Below, piece by piece: positions 26,308 through 35,648 of a stretch of DNA of 64,000 nucleotides. The first letter of the stretch is position 1, and each line of letters opens with the position of its first letter. The translations under genes and the position numbers were made by a program. Below the pieces are notes generated by a model, which was given only the letters and a program-made list of their open reading frames with translations, ran no database searches and was not told the DNA's origin. The stretch spans positions 1 to 64,000 of the forward strand of contig NZ_AGRW01000040.1 in the NCBI RefSeq assembly GCF_000255555.1, in the 5' to 3' direction. This DNA is from Treponema saccharophilum DSM 2985. Lineage in GTDB: Bacteria; Spirochaetota; Spirochaetia; Treponematales; Treponemataceae.

Positions 26308-27933
26308 ATGAACGCGAGAAAACCGCTTTTCATGACGGCGCTTGCCGTCCTCATCTCGTCTGCCTCTGCATTCCTCGCGGGATGCGGCGGGCTTTCCGAA
26401 TCAATCGAAGAGGATTTGTCGTCGTCCTATTCGTTTTTCGACGTCAATCCGGAATCTTCCGGGGAGGCGCAGAGAAAGGACATATCGTACAGAATCGGGA
26501 CGACGCTCTCATCGGCGGAGCTTCCGTCGACGGCGGACTGCCCGTTCGAGAACATGCGCGCGGGATACAAGATTGACGGCTGGAAATTCGCGGGGGACGA
26601 GGCGCAGGTTCCCGACACAATCGCGCTTCTCGAAGACGGGACGGTCAGCTCCGTCACGGTGACGCCGAAACCGGAGCGGTTCTACGTCTCGAACTGGTCG
26701 CCGATAACGTATTTCGTCGTTTTCGACGCGAACGGCGGAAGCGGCGAGATGGAACGGCAGTCGCTCGAATACGACACGGAATCACCTCTTGCGGGAAACG
26801 CCTTCACGCGGAACGGATACGGATTCAAATCGTGGAACACCGTCGCCGACGGAAGCGGGACATCGTTCGACGACGGCGCGTCCGTGCTCAACATGGCGGA
26901 GAGCGACGGCGCGACGATAACCCTCTACGCGATATGGCACAAGACGAAAATCACCATCTCGTTCGACGCGAACGGCGGCGGAGGCACGCTCCCCCCGCTG
27001 CAGGACATCACCGTCGGAACGCAGCTTCCCGCGAATCCGCTCACGAAAACCGGGCACACGTTCTCCTTCTGGAGCGCGACGAAAGCGGACGGGACGGCGC
27101 TCTCATACTCCGACGGGGAGACGCTCACCGAGGAGAACTGGCCGAACGAGGACATCACGCTCGTCGCGCAGTGGCAACCGAACACGTACATCCTGACGAT
27201 GGAAAGCAACGACGGGACATCGACGAGCGAGCAGCAGGAATTCACGTTCGGGACGGAACAGCCGCTCGGCGGGTGCACGTTCTCGAAGACGGGATACAGT
27301 TTTGCCGGCTGGAACACGCAGGCGGACGGAAGCGGGACATCATACGCGGACGGCGAGTCGATTTCGCTTTCCGAAGACACGACCGTATACGCGCAATGGA
27401 CGATGCAGACGCTGCGGCTCTCGTTCAATGCGGACGGCGGAAGCGGAACGATGGCGGACCAGACGATTCCGTTCGACTCGCTTCCGTTCACGCTTCCGCA
27501 GAACGGATTCTCGAACACGGGATTCAACTTCATGGGCTGGAGCCTCGCGCCGTCTGCGCAATCAGCGCAGTTCCAGGACAGAGACGAGATAACCGAAGCG
27601 AACTGGGACGAATTCACGTACGCCGCGGACACGACGAACGTGCTCTACGCCGTCTGGAGCCGAAGAATCCAGTTCTCCATGCAGCCCGACCAGGAGAAAA
27701 TCTCCGTAACGTACTCGGCGACAGGCGTCACGTTCACCTCGACCGAGGCGCATTCGTCTTACTCGTGGAAAATCAGCGGCGGCTCGATAATCGGAAGCGG
27801 CAGCTCGATAACGCTCTTATACGACGATTACGATGACGGGGTGCGAAGGACGCTGACGCTGATAATGGAAGATGACGTCGAGCCGCCAGAGCTGCCGGTA
27901 ACAGTCAGCTCATTCTCGTTCGTCGTGAACTGA
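26308..27933 (+). CDS. InlB-repeat (Listeria-Bacteroides repeat) surface lipoprotein
   Basis: This 541-residue protein has a lipoprotein signal (ISSASAFLAGCG) with the lipidated cysteine near position 26. From about residue 130 it carries four repeats of about 70-75 residues, each with the pattern FDANGGSG ... GYGFKSWNT..DGSG ... YAIW. This is the Listeria-Bacteroides/InlB B-repeat, a ubiquitin-like fold common in surface proteins. A C-terminal domain of about 90 residues follows. I chose the ATG at 26308 because AAGGAGGA precedes it; the frame open from 25933 overlaps the previous gene. It closes the cyclase-FecR operon and is followed by a terminator. Confidence 0.88.
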   Translation: MNARKPLFMTALAVLISSASAFLAGCGGLSESIEEDLSSSYSFFDVNPESSGEAQRKDISYRIGTTLSSAELPSTADCPFENMRAGYKIDGWKFAGDEAQVPDTIALLEDGTVSSVTVTPKPERFYVSNWSPITYFVVFDANGGSGEMERQSLEYDTESPLAGNAFTRNGYGFKSWNTVADGSGTSFDDGASVLNMAESDGATITLYAIWHKTKITISFDANGGGGTLPPLQDITVGTQLPANPLTKTGHTFSFWSATKADGTALSYSDGETLTEENWPNEDITLVAQWQPNTYILTMESNDGTSTSEQQEFTFGTEQPLGGCTFSKTGYSFAGWNTQADGSGTSYADGESISLSEDTTVYAQWTMQTLRLSFNADGGSGTMADQTIPFDSLPFTLPQNGFSNTGFNFMGWSLAPSAQSAQFQDRDEITEANWDEFTYAADTTNVLYAVWSRRIQFSMQPDQEKISVTYSATGVTFTSTEAHSSYSWKISGGSIIGSGSSITLLYDDYDDGVRRTLTLIMEDDVEPPELPVTVSSFSFVVN

Positions 27934-27938
27934 TTGAA

Positions 27939-27975
27939 CCTGCCCGGGAAATCCAGTTTCCGGACAGGGGTATTT
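27939..27975 (+). terminator. Terminator after the InlB-repeat lipoprotein
   Basis: CCTGCCCGGGAAA (27939-27951) pairs with TTTCCGGACAGG (27957-27968) across a 5-base loop, followed by GGTATTTTCC. The stem resembles the core of repeat family A, so this may be a repeat copy recruited as a terminator. Confidence 0.65.
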
Positions 27976-28055
27976 TCCGCGAAATGCCGAAAAGCGCGCT
28001 TTCTTCCGGAAAGAATCAGGCGCGCAATGGACGGCAGACGCAAAAGGAGTTTTTT

Positions 28056-29081
28056 ATGAAAAAAATAGCAGCAGTCGCACGCGCACTGACCATTGCCGTC
28101 GTCTCATTGCTCTGGCTCGCAGGCTGCAGGAAAGACGCCGCGCCGCGCCAGCTCCCGCTCATTTTCGCGCACAACCAGAAATCCGTCCTGAACCCCTATT
28201 CATACGGAAGCCATGCGTTCAAAGAAAAAATCGGGGAGATTTCCGGCGGGACGATTTCAGTCGAATGCATGAACGGAACGCTCGCAGAGGACGAGGACGA
28301 GCTTGTGAAAAAAATGCAGATGGGCGCCGCGTCCATCGTCGTCGTCTCGCCCGGCTTCATGGCGTCGCTCGGCATCCCCGAAGTCGACATGCTCTCGCTC
28401 CCTTATCTGTTCGAAAGCGCCGACCACTGGAAAAAGAACGTCGACGGGCAGTTCGGCAAGGAGCTTTCCGAGATTGTGAGGGAACGGAGCGGAAACCATT
28501 TCCGCATTCTCGGATACTGGTCGGCATCCGTGAGGAACTATTACGGGAAGAAAGCTGTCCGCGCTCCGGAAGACCTCGCGGGGCTCAGGATACGGACGCA
28601 GCCGTCAACGCCGCAGATGCAGTTCTGGAAAGAATGCGGCGCCGAGCCTTCCGTCATCCCGTGGTCGGAGATGGAAAAGTCGCTCGAAAAGGAACTTATC
28701 GACGCGGCGGAGAACGACTACACGAACATACTGCTGAACGGCCACCACAAAATGAAGAACGGCACGTTCATCAGCGAGACGAACCACGACTTCACGACGC
28801 GGTTCCTTCTGATGGACGGCGCGCTCTACGACTCGCTGAGCGCGCAGCAGAAAGCGTGGATAGACGAGGCGGCACAGTACGCCACGGAGCTTGAGCGCGA
28901 GCGCGCGTTCGAGATGGAGTCGATTTCAAAGTGGCAGGTCACGGAGGACGGCGCGACGATAACGGAGCGGAACGAGGTCGACATAGGAAAATTCACGGCG
29001 ATAGCGGTTCCGATTCAGGACGATTTTGCCGAACGCACCGGAACGGAGCGCCTTTTGCGGATGGTGCGCGGGACGAAATAG
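28056..29081 (+). CDS. TRAP-type solute-binding lipoprotein, DctP family
   Basis: This 341-residue protein has a lipoprotein signal (VSLLWLAGCRK) and the DctP fold. Recognisable segments are the N-terminal SYGSHAFKEKIGEISGGTISVE, the hydrophobic strand with a LPYLFESADHWKK stretch, and the ligand-anchoring region APEDLAGLRIRTQPSTPQMQFW (parts quoted). DctP proteins bind organic acids or sugar acids and hand them to DctQM membrane proteins. No DctQ or DctM gene lies within the window, so it is an orphan here. Start at 28056 with AAGGAG. The ligand cannot be predicted from the sequence alone. Confidence 0.88.
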   Translation: MKKIAAVARALTIAVVSLLWLAGCRKDAAPRQLPLIFAHNQKSVLNPYSYGSHAFKEKIGEISGGTISVECMNGTLAEDEDELVKKMQMGAASIVVVSPGFMASLGIPEVDMLSLPYLFESADHWKKNVDGQFGKELSEIVRERSGNHFRILGYWSASVRNYYGKKAVRAPEDLAGLRIRTQPSTPQMQFWKECGAEPSVIPWSEMEKSLEKELIDAAENDYTNILLNGHHKMKNGTFISETNHDFTTRFLLMDGALYDSLSAQQKAWIDEAAQYATELERERAFEMESISKWQVTEDGATITERNEVDIGKFTAIAVPIQDDFAERTGTERLLRMVRGTK

Positions 29082-29199
29082 CCGCAAATCGAATCGCCCT
29101 GCCCGGCATTCCGGCAGACGCAAGACTTTCATCGTCATTCCGGGCAACACTTCAGCCATTCCGCAACTCGTTTCGGAATCCCGCTCAGCATGACAAAAC

Positions 29200-29237
29200 A
29201 GGCCTGCTCTGAAACTGCGGTTTCCGAACAGGTCTAA
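29200..29237 (+). repeat. Dispersed intergenic repeat, family A, short copy
   Basis: GGCCTGCTCTGAAACTGC followed by GGTTTCCGAACAGGTCTAA. It matches 57375-57413 and the right end of 50905-51027 and folds as CCTG..C.GAAAC/GTTTCCG..CAGG. It lies between the convergent DctP and fructokinase genes and may serve as a terminator. Confidence 0.65.
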
Positions 29238-29310
29238 TCCAATCAACCGATTTTTCCAGACACCGCTATATTCAGCATGGCGACGTATATCGCTCCAAGC
29301 GCCGGTTTTG

Positions 29311-30294
29311 TCATCCCATCCTCACGCGCACGAACGACTCAGCCTCGCCGAACGTGGGAAGCGCGGGAAGGGCGCCGCGGCGCGTCACGCATATCGACGC
29401 GACTGCATTCGCGAACGCAAGGTCAGATTCAAGCTCATCCTTCGTGAACGAAAGCGGCTGCTCCCTCCTCGTCAGCCTGAAAAGGAGACCTCCCGTAAAG
29501 CTGTCGCCAGCGCCCGTCGTATCGACGACGGTAACAGACGGCACCCCGAGCGTCCCGGAAATGACAGCCCCGCCATCCGTCCGCGCCGCGTAATGCACAC
29601 CTTTTGCCCCGAGCGTCACGAGGACGAGCCGCGCCCCTTCCGAGAGAATCGCCTCCGCCCCGTCATCAACGCCAATCTCATTCCCGTAGAGAAGCGAAAG
29701 CTCCTCGTCGCTGACCTTCACGATGTCGGCGAACGGGACAAGGCTTTTCATAAGCGGAACGGCATCAGACCTTCCGTGCCAGAGCGACGCGCGGTAATTC
29801 GGGTCGTAGGAGATTATGCCGCCGGCTTTCTTTACGAGGGAGACGGCCTCAAGCGTCGCGGATTTCGCAGGCTCGTCGGTAAGGGAAAGCGAGCCGACGT
29901 GAAGGATTCGCGCATGGGAAAGCATTTCCCTGTCGAGGTCGTCCGGAGAGAGCTGGGTGTCCGCGCCCGGATTCCTGCAGAAGCTGAAATGGCGCTCCCC
30001 GCCCTCGTCGAGGCTCACGAACGCGAGCGTCGTGTGCTGCTTGCCAGTACTCCGCATTCCTTTCGTCTCGACCCCGATTTCCGAAAGCGCCTTCCGCACG
30101 TCGTCGCCGAACGAGTCGAACCCCGTCATGCCGATGAACGCGCTCCGTCCGCCAAGCTTCGCCACAGCGCCCGCACAGTTTGCGGGCGCGCCGCCCGGAT
30201 TCTCCTCGTAGACGTTCTTTCCGCCCGCGTTCTTTCCCGCGAACGTAAAGTCGATGAGAATCTCGCCGAGCGCGACGACATCATATTTTTCCAT
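29311..30294 (-). CDS. scrK: PfkB-family fructokinase
   Basis: This 327-residue sugar kinase has the ribokinase/PfkB signatures: an N-terminal GEILIDF, a substrate-site GGAPANCAGAVAKLGG, and the C-terminal ATP and catalytic motif VVDTTGAGDSFTGGLLF with the catalytic aspartate. It sits directly after amylosucrase in the sucrose operon and should phosphorylate the fructose released by that enzyme, which makes fructokinase the best call. The ATG at 30294 has a GGGAGG site. A hairpin at 30327-30358 separates it from amylosucrase. Confidence 0.9.
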   Translation of the reverse strand: MEKYDVVALGEILIDFTFAGKNAGGKNVYEENPGGAPANCAGAVAKLGGRSAFIGMTGFDSFGDDVRKALSEIGVETKGMRSTGKQHTTLAFVSLDEGGERHFSFCRNPGADTQLSPDDLDREMLSHARILHVGSLSLTDEPAKSATLEAVSLVKKAGGIISYDPNYRASLWHGRSDAVPLMKSLVPFADIVKVSDEELSLLYGNEIGVDDGAEAILSEGARLVLVTLGAKGVHYAARTDGGAVISGTLGVPSVTVVDTTGAGDSFTGGLLFRLTRREQPLSFTKDELESDLAFANAVASICVTRRGALPALPTFGEAESFVRVRMG

Positions 30295-30326
30295 AAAACA
30301 AAAACCTCCCGAACTGATGAAATAGC

Positions 30327-30358
30327 CCTGTTCCCGCGTTCCATTTTGCGGGAACAGG
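30327..30358 (-). repeat. Hairpin between amylosucrase and fructokinase genes
   Basis: A perfect 11-bp stem, CCTGTTCCCGC (30327-30337) with GCGGGAACAGG (30348-30358), follows the amylosucrase stop by five bases. No T-run follows, so it is more likely an RNA-stability element or partial attenuator than a full terminator. Its ends (CCTGTTC/GAACAGG) echo repeat family A. Confidence 0.6.
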
Positions 30359-30363
30359 AACCG

Positions 30364-32181
30364 TCAAAGCTGCTCCTTCAGGTAGAGAACCTCGTAGGGT
30401 GCAAGCGGAACAGCGTCGTAGTTGCTGTACGTTTTTCCCGTGATGAGGTCGGTGCTGCAGCGGGACCACGCGCCGCTTCTGAACGACGCCGCGCTGTCGC
30501 TGAAATTCGCGATTACGTGGACAGTCCCGCGCCGGAACGCGAACACGCGGCTGTCCTGAACGTCGTAGAACGCGATGTCGTTTCCCGCAAAAAGCGGCTC
30601 GTCCTTCCTGATTCCGACGACTTTTTTCAGGAATTCGAAGACCTCTTCCTGCGATTCGTGCAGGAAATTCCCGCTCCAGTCGGCCGCCGTCCGGTGCACC
30701 CAGCGAGAGTCGTCCCGCTTCGATTTTTCGTCGCGGTAGGAATAGTCGTTCATCACCGCGCGCTCGTCCCCCGCATACAGGAGGGGAATTCCCGGAAGCG
30801 CCATCTGCACGGCGTACATCATCTTCATCCGCGCCACCGCCATCCTGCGAAGCTCCGGATTTCCCGACTTCTCCGCCTGCTCGAGACCGGAAAGGCTCGC
30901 CATCGTCCCGCAGATGCGGCAGTCTCCCGTCGTCGGATTGAGCTGGAACGGCTCCCCGCAAGCGAAACTTCCCGGAAACCGTCCGGTGAAGAATTTGTTG
31001 AGGAACTGCCGGTGCGCGAACCCGTCGATGCCGACTTCCCGCGCATCCTCGTCGCTGAACGTCCAGCCAATATCGTCGTGGCACCTGATGTAGTTCACCC
31101 ACGCGCACGACGACGGAATTTCCCAGCGCCTTTTAAGCGACAGCGCAAGAAGCTCCGTGTTCCGCGTCGCGACCGTCGACCAGAACAGCGCCATCTGCAG
31201 CGGGTTGTAGCTCAAATGGCACTCGGACGGGTTTATGTACTTTATCACCTCGTCCGGATGCACGATTGCCTCGCTCTTGAACTGGAGCGACGGGCACGCA
31301 ATCCGCGCCACGTACTGGAACGCCTGGATGAGCGTATGCGCCTTCGGAAGGCTCTCGCAGACGGTTCCCTTCTCCTTCCAGACGAACGCGAGCGCGTCGA
31401 GCCGAAGAACGTCAACGCCGAGGTTCGCGATGAAAAGCATCTCCTCGCACATCGCAAGGAACACTTCGGGATTCGAGTAGTTCAAATCCCACTGGAACGA
31501 GTTGAACGTCGTCCAGACCCACTCGTCGTTCTTCTCGATATACGTGAAGGAGCCGCGGCGCACGGTCGGGAAAATCTCGCGGAGCGTCGCGTTCCAGCTG
31601 TCCACCTCGGATTTGTCCTTGTAGATGTAGTAGAAATCCCTGAATTTCGGGTCGCCCGCCCGCGCCTTCTTCGCCCAGACGTGCTCGTCGCTCGTGTGGT
31701 TGAACACGAAATCGAGGACGAGTCGAATCCCGTTCTTGTGGAATTCGTCCGCGACGAATTTCAGGTCGCCAATCGTCCCGAGCCGCGGCTGGACTTTCCT
31801 GTACGAGCTTATCGCGTATCCGCCGTCGTTCTCGCCTTTCGGGCAGTCGAACAGCGGCATCAGGTGGACGTAGTTCACGCCGAGCTCCTTCAGATACGGG
31901 ATTTTTCCCGCGAGATTTCTCAAGTTTCCCGCGAACAGGTCGACGTAGAGCATTATGCCGACCGTCTTTCCGCTCAGATACCACGGATTATCGTCCGCCG
32001 ACGCTATAGCCTCCGCGTCGAGCCTTGAAAGATAGCCGCCCGCGTTTCGTTCCGCCGACGCCTTCCTCATCATGCTCTCGAGGCGCGAGACAATTTTGTA
32101 GAAATCCCACCGCCCGCCGTAAAGCTCGTAAAGCCGGGAGACGAGGGACGGCATATTCTTTTCAAGAAGTTCCTGATACAT
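30364..32181 (-). CDS. Amylosucrase / sucrose-active GH13 glucosidase
   Basis: This 605-residue GH13 enzyme has an N-terminal helical domain of about 75 residues, as in amylosucrase. Barrel motifs are LVLDFVFNHTSDEHVW, GVDVLRLDALAF (catalytic nucleophile aspartate), FKSEAIVHPDEV (acid/base glutamate) and YIRCHDDIGWTF (transition-state aspartates). These and the length fit GH13 subfamily 4. It splits sucrose and either builds an alpha-glucan or releases glucose and fructose. The adjacent fructokinase and sugar ABC transporter support sucrose use. There is no signal peptide, so it acts in the cytoplasm. Start at 32181, three bases after the permease stop. Confidence 0.9.
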   Translation of the reverse strand: MYQELLEKNMPSLVSRLYELYGGRWDFYKIVSRLESMMRKASAERNAGGYLSRLDAEAIASADDNPWYLSGKTVGIMLYVDLFAGNLRNLAGKIPYLKELGVNYVHLMPLFDCPKGENDGGYAISSYRKVQPRLGTIGDLKFVADEFHKNGIRLVLDFVFNHTSDEHVWAKKARAGDPKFRDFYYIYKDKSEVDSWNATLREIFPTVRRGSFTYIEKNDEWVWTTFNSFQWDLNYSNPEVFLAMCEEMLFIANLGVDVLRLDALAFVWKEKGTVCESLPKAHTLIQAFQYVARIACPSLQFKSEAIVHPDEVIKYINPSECHLSYNPLQMALFWSTVATRNTELLALSLKRRWEIPSSCAWVNYIRCHDDIGWTFSDEDAREVGIDGFAHRQFLNKFFTGRFPGSFACGEPFQLNPTTGDCRICGTMASLSGLEQAEKSGNPELRRMAVARMKMMYAVQMALPGIPLLYAGDERAVMNDYSYRDEKSKRDDSRWVHRTAADWSGNFLHESQEEVFEFLKKVVGIRKDEPLFAGNDIAFYDVQDSRVFAFRRGTVHVIANFSDSAASFRSGAWSRCSTDLITGKTYSNYDAVPLAPYEVLYLKEQL

Positions 32182-32184
32182 CTC

Positions 32185-33084
32185 TCAACCCTTCACCGAA
32201 CCCGCGAGAAGACCGCGGACAAAGAATTTCTGGAGGCCGAGGAACACCCCGAGCGGCAGAATCATCGACACGAACGCGCCCGCCGTGAGCAGGTGCCAGT
32301 CAGTCCCGCGCGTTCCCGCCATGTTCATCAGCCGCACCGTGACGACCTGAAGCTTCTGCCCCGCGCCGGAAAGGAAGACGAGCGAGACGAGCATGTCGTT
32401 CCAGACCCAGATGAACTGGAATATTGCGAAGGACGCGATTGCCGGAGCCGAAAGCGGAAGAATCAGCCTGACGAACGTCGTGAAGTGGCTCGCGCCCTCG
32501 ATGAACGCCGACTCAAGGATGGAGCGCGGGAGGCTTGAGATGTAGTTGTACATCATGTACGTCGCCAGCGGAAGACCGAAGCCGCAGTGCGCGAGCCATA
32601 TTCCCAGATACGTCCCGTTCAGACCGACCTTGTTGTAGTCGCGCAGAATCGGGATGAGCGAAATCTGGAGCGGAACGACGAGGAGCATTATTATCGTCGC
32701 GAAAAGGACGTTCCTGCCCTTGAAACTGAGCCACGCAAAGCCGTATGCCGCCGCCGACGCGATGAGAATCGGGATGATGACGGACGGAAGCGTGACGGTA
32801 ATCGACGAGAGGAACGCGCTGAGCATCGTCGCGCCGCGCACGGTCTGTGTTCCCGACGCGCTTCCGACGCTGTACCGCTGCCCGAAGAGAACCTGGTTGT
32901 AGTTGTCGAGCGTGAAATTCCCCAGGTCGGAGAACGCCTTCCACCATCCGGTCGAGCTTGCCGCGTCCGCCGTCCTGAACGACGTGACGAATATACCCAC
33001 CGTCGGAAGCGTCCAGAGTATGCAGAAGAATATCAGTATGAACGTTATGACGTACTTTCCGAACGTGCCTTTTGTCTGGTTCAT
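32185..33084 (-). CDS. Sugar ABC transporter permease (MalG type)
   Basis: This 299-residue inner-membrane protein has six predicted helices. The permease EAA loop reads SAFIEGASHFTTFVRLILPLSAPA (quoted in part: EGASHFTTFVRLILPLS), where it contacts the ATPase. No ATPase gene is in the operon, so a shared MsmK/UgpC-type ATPase encoded elsewhere is likely. The ATG at 33084 overlaps the upstream permease stop (ATGA) and has an AAGGAGG site inside that gene. The longer frame to 33276 is a shadow of the neighbour. Sucrose is the probable substrate from context. Confidence 0.9.
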   Translation of the reverse strand: MNQTKGTFGKYVITFILIFFCILWTLPTVGIFVTSFRTADAASSTGWWKAFSDLGNFTLDNYNQVLFGQRYSVGSASGTQTVRGATMLSAFLSSITVTLPSVIIPILIASAAAYGFAWLSFKGRNVLFATIIMLLVVPLQISLIPILRDYNKVGLNGTYLGIWLAHCGFGLPLATYMMYNYISSLPRSILESAFIEGASHFTTFVRLILPLSAPAIASFAIFQFIWVWNDMLVSLVFLSGAGQKLQVVTVRLMNMAGTRGTDWHLLTAGAFVSMILPLGVFLGLQKFFVRGLLAGSVKG

Positions 33085-34172
33085 TTGAACGCCTCCTTGT
33101 TGCGGAATTCCTTGAGGTTGTAATAGATGACCGGGCTCACGCCGACGAGTATGAGAATCGCTATCGCCGAGCCGCGCCCGTAATTCTGGAACGTGAACAT
33201 CTGCTTGTACTGCTGGCTCGCGAGAACCTCCGTCCCGAACATGCCGTTCGTCATCGAGTAGACGATGTCGAAGCATTTGAGCGCGGCAAGAAGTATCGTC
33301 GTGCTGACGCTGATAATCGACGCCTTGATGTTGGGGATGACAATCTGCATGAGTATGCGGAATTCGCCCGCGCCGTCAATCCGAGCCGCCTCAATCATCT
33401 CCTCGGGAACTGCGTTGAGCGCCGCCGAAAGGACGACGAGCGCGAACCCCGTCTGAAGCCAGACGAAAATCGCGATGAGGAAGAAATTGTTCCACGGAGC
33501 CTTCCCGAGCCAGTTCTGCGGCTCAATCCCGAGCGAGACGCCAATCGCGTTCAGAAGTCCAATCTGCTCCGCGCCGCCGAATTTCGCCGCGTACATGAAT
33601 TTGAATATGACGCCTGCGCCGACGAGGGAAATCGACATCGGAAGGAAAATCAGCGTCTTTGAAAGCTTGTTCACGAAGCTTCTCTCGGCAAGAATTGCGG
33701 CCGTAAGACCGATGAGGACGCTGAATCCCGTTCCGCAGACGAGCCAGATGAGCGTGTTCCTGATGGAGACGAGCATCGAGCGGTCGGAGAACAAATACCG
33801 GTAGTTCTCGAACCAGACGAAGCGCGTCGACGTTTTGTCCATGAAGCTCAGCAGAAGGGAGCGGAGCGTCGGGAGGAAAAGATACCATCCCATTATGAGC
33901 ACGGCAGGCCCGATGAATATGTACGGAACAATCTTGTTGTATACCTTCGACGGGAAAATCTGCGCCAGAAGGTTCAGCGAATAGAATATCAGGATTACGG
34001 ACGACACGCCCCATACAATCGCGACGAGCGTGGTTGCGAGCTGCGGGAGCGCGTTCGTCCTGAGGATTGAGAACCCGAGCCCCACGACGGCGACTGTCGC
34101 CGCCACGACAAGGGCAGTTCTCAAAAGCTCCGCGGACGAAAAGCGCTTTCCGAGTTTTCTCGATTCATTCAT
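33081..34172 (-). CDS. Sugar ABC transporter permease (MalF type)
   Basis: This 363-residue permease has about eight membrane helices, including an extra N-terminal pair (LVVAATVAVVGLGFSIL and TTLVAIVWGVSSVILIFYS) ahead of the conserved core. The EAA loop reads EAARIDGAGEFRILMQIVIPN. It pairs with the MalG-type permease and the upstream binding lipoprotein. Start MNESRKLGK at 34172 follows a GGAGAC site; the frame open to 34274 crosses a hairpin region. No operon ATPase is present. Confidence 0.9.
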   Translation of the reverse strand: MNESRKLGKRFSSAELLRTALVVAATVAVVGLGFSILRTNALPQLATTLVAIVWGVSSVILIFYSLNLLAQIFPSKVYNKIVPYIFIGPAVLIMGWYLFLPTLRSLLLSFMDKTSTRFVWFENYRYLFSDRSMLVSIRNTLIWLVCGTGFSVLIGLTAAILAERSFVNKLSKTLIFLPMSISLVGAGVIFKFMYAAKFGGAEQIGLLNAIGVSLGIEPQNWLGKAPWNNFFLIAIFVWLQTGFALVVLSAALNAVPEEMIEAARIDGAGEFRILMQIVIPNIKASIISVSTTILLAALKCFDIVYSMTNGMFGTEVLASQQYKQMFTFQNYGRGSAIAILILVGVSPVIYYNLKEFRNKEAFK

Positions 34173-34200
34173 ATGTGTCTCCAAATTGTGATGCCCGAAA

Positions 34201-34260
34201 CAGGCGGCACTTTCCCTTTCGGGAGAAGAGCATTTGACGCTTTTAGGGAACTGCCGCCTG
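34201..34260 (-). repeat. Long hairpin between binding-protein and permease genes
   Basis: CAGGCGGCA (34201-34209) and TGCCGCCTG (34252-34260) form the base of an extended stem continued by TTTCCCT/AGGGAA, in the 129-bp gap after the binding-protein stop. Such hairpins commonly protect the upstream message so that binding protein is made in excess over permease. There is no T-run. Confidence 0.6.
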
Positions 34261-34301
34261 ACCGCGCGCCCCACCCAGGCAGCGCGGTTATGACATGCGC
34301 A

Positions 34302-35594
34302 TCAGCGCGCCCACGATTCCTCGATGAATTTGAGAGCGGACTCCGCCGTCTCGGCGCCGCTGACGTAGTTGACCATGCCCGTCCAGAACGAGCCGGAACC
34401 AACCTCGGTCGGCATCAAATCAGACGCGTCGAAGCGGAAGACCGTCGCGCCGACAAGAACTTTCGCGATGTCGCGCTCAAGCGAATTCCCGTAATCGTCG
34501 AAGTTCTGGTTCTTGTGCGGGAAAAGAGCGCCGCCGCTCCGTGCCCACGGCGCGCACGCCTCCCACGTCGTCAGGAATTTCATGAATTCGTCGACGCCGG
34601 GCTTGTCCGTGAACGCAACGAACTGGTCGCCGCCGCCGAGGACGGGCGTTCCCCATCTCGGGTCGACGCCGGGAAGCGCGAACACGCCGACGTTCTCCTC
34701 AAGGTTCGCCTGAACTTCCTGCTGCATGAACGCCGTGATGAAATTCCCCTGCCTGTTCATCATCGCGCGGGGCGGATTCTCGAAAAGCGGCTTCACGCTG
34801 TCGCCGTAGTTCATCGTGACGATGCTCGCAGCACCGCCGTACACGTATTTGTCGTTGAGGAAAATCTCGCCGCAATACGAAAGCGCGTTGACAATCGCCG
34901 GGTCGTCGAACGCGATTTCGTGGTTGACCCATTTGTCGTAGATTTCCGGGCCCGCAGTGCGTAGAACCATGTCCTCAAGCCAGTCCGTTCCCGGCCATCC
35001 CGTCGCGGCTCCCGACTCGAACCCGACTGACCACGGAATAACGCCGTCCGCGACCATCTGCTCCTCAAGCGCACGGAGCTCGTCCCACGTTTTCGGAACC
35101 GAGTACCCGCGCTTTTCCCATTCCTTCTTGTTGTACCAGACGAAGCTCTTCGCGTTGACGCGGTGGAATATGCCGTAGACCTTGCCGTTGTGCGAGCCGA
35201 GCTCCTTCCATACGGGCGCGTAGCTCGAGTCGATTGCCGAAACGACGTCCGCGCTCATCGGCCTGATATATCCGGCGTCGGCGAACCGCTTCATCGTGCC
35301 CGGCTGCGGAAGAACCGCGATATCAGGCGGCGTGTTCGCCTGCGTCTCGACCTGTATCTGCACCTCAAAGTCCGGGCTTCCCTCATACGTCACGTGATAT
35401 CCGGTCTTCTCGTTGAAAATCTTCACGATTTCATGGAATCTCGCCTCGTCCTCGCCGCGGAACGCGCCCTCGATGCGGATTGTTCCGTCATCAGCCGGTT
35501 TCTGCACGACGGCATCCTTCTTCTTGCATCCGCTCGAAAGCGAGAGAACAGCCACAGCGGCGACAGCCGCACCAATCTTAACAACCCTTTTCAT
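34302..35594 (-). CDS. Sugar ABC transporter substrate-binding lipoprotein
   Basis: This 430-residue protein has a lipoprotein signal (AVLSLSSGCKKK) and the fold of MalE-like binding proteins in normal domain order: EIVKIFNEKTGYHVTYEG near the N-terminus, TPPDIAVLPQPGTMKRFADAG, and a C-terminal tryptophan-rich segment (AACAPWARSGG is part of it as ACAPWARSGG). The ATG at 35594 follows AAAGGAGG. It is the second gene of the lacI-led operon and probably binds sucrose, given the amylosucrase and fructokinase downstream. Confidence 0.9.
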   Translation of the reverse strand: MKRVVKIGAAVAAVAVLSLSSGCKKKDAVVQKPADDGTIRIEGAFRGEDEARFHEIVKIFNEKTGYHVTYEGSPDFEVQIQVETQANTPPDIAVLPQPGTMKRFADAGYIRPMSADVVSAIDSSYAPVWKELGSHNGKVYGIFHRVNAKSFVWYNKKEWEKRGYSVPKTWDELRALEEQMVADGVIPWSVGFESGAATGWPGTDWLEDMVLRTAGPEIYDKWVNHEIAFDDPAIVNALSYCGEIFLNDKYVYGGAASIVTMNYGDSVKPLFENPPRAMMNRQGNFITAFMQQEVQANLEENVGVFALPGVDPRWGTPVLGGGDQFVAFTDKPGVDEFMKFLTTWEACAPWARSGGALFPHKNQNFDDYGNSLERDIAKVLVGATVFRFDASDLMPTEVGSGSFWTGMVNYVSGAETAESALKFIEESWAR

Positions 35595-35648
35595 ATAGCC
35601 TCCTTTTGAAAAGTGGACTTTTTGCAATTTTCCCCGAACCGCGCGGGA

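Noticed and set aside
29308-32028. A 906-codon open frame on the plus strand
   Set aside because: It is antisense to fructokinase and amylosucrase, has arginine-rich unnatural composition, and results from GC-rich codon bias in the real genes.
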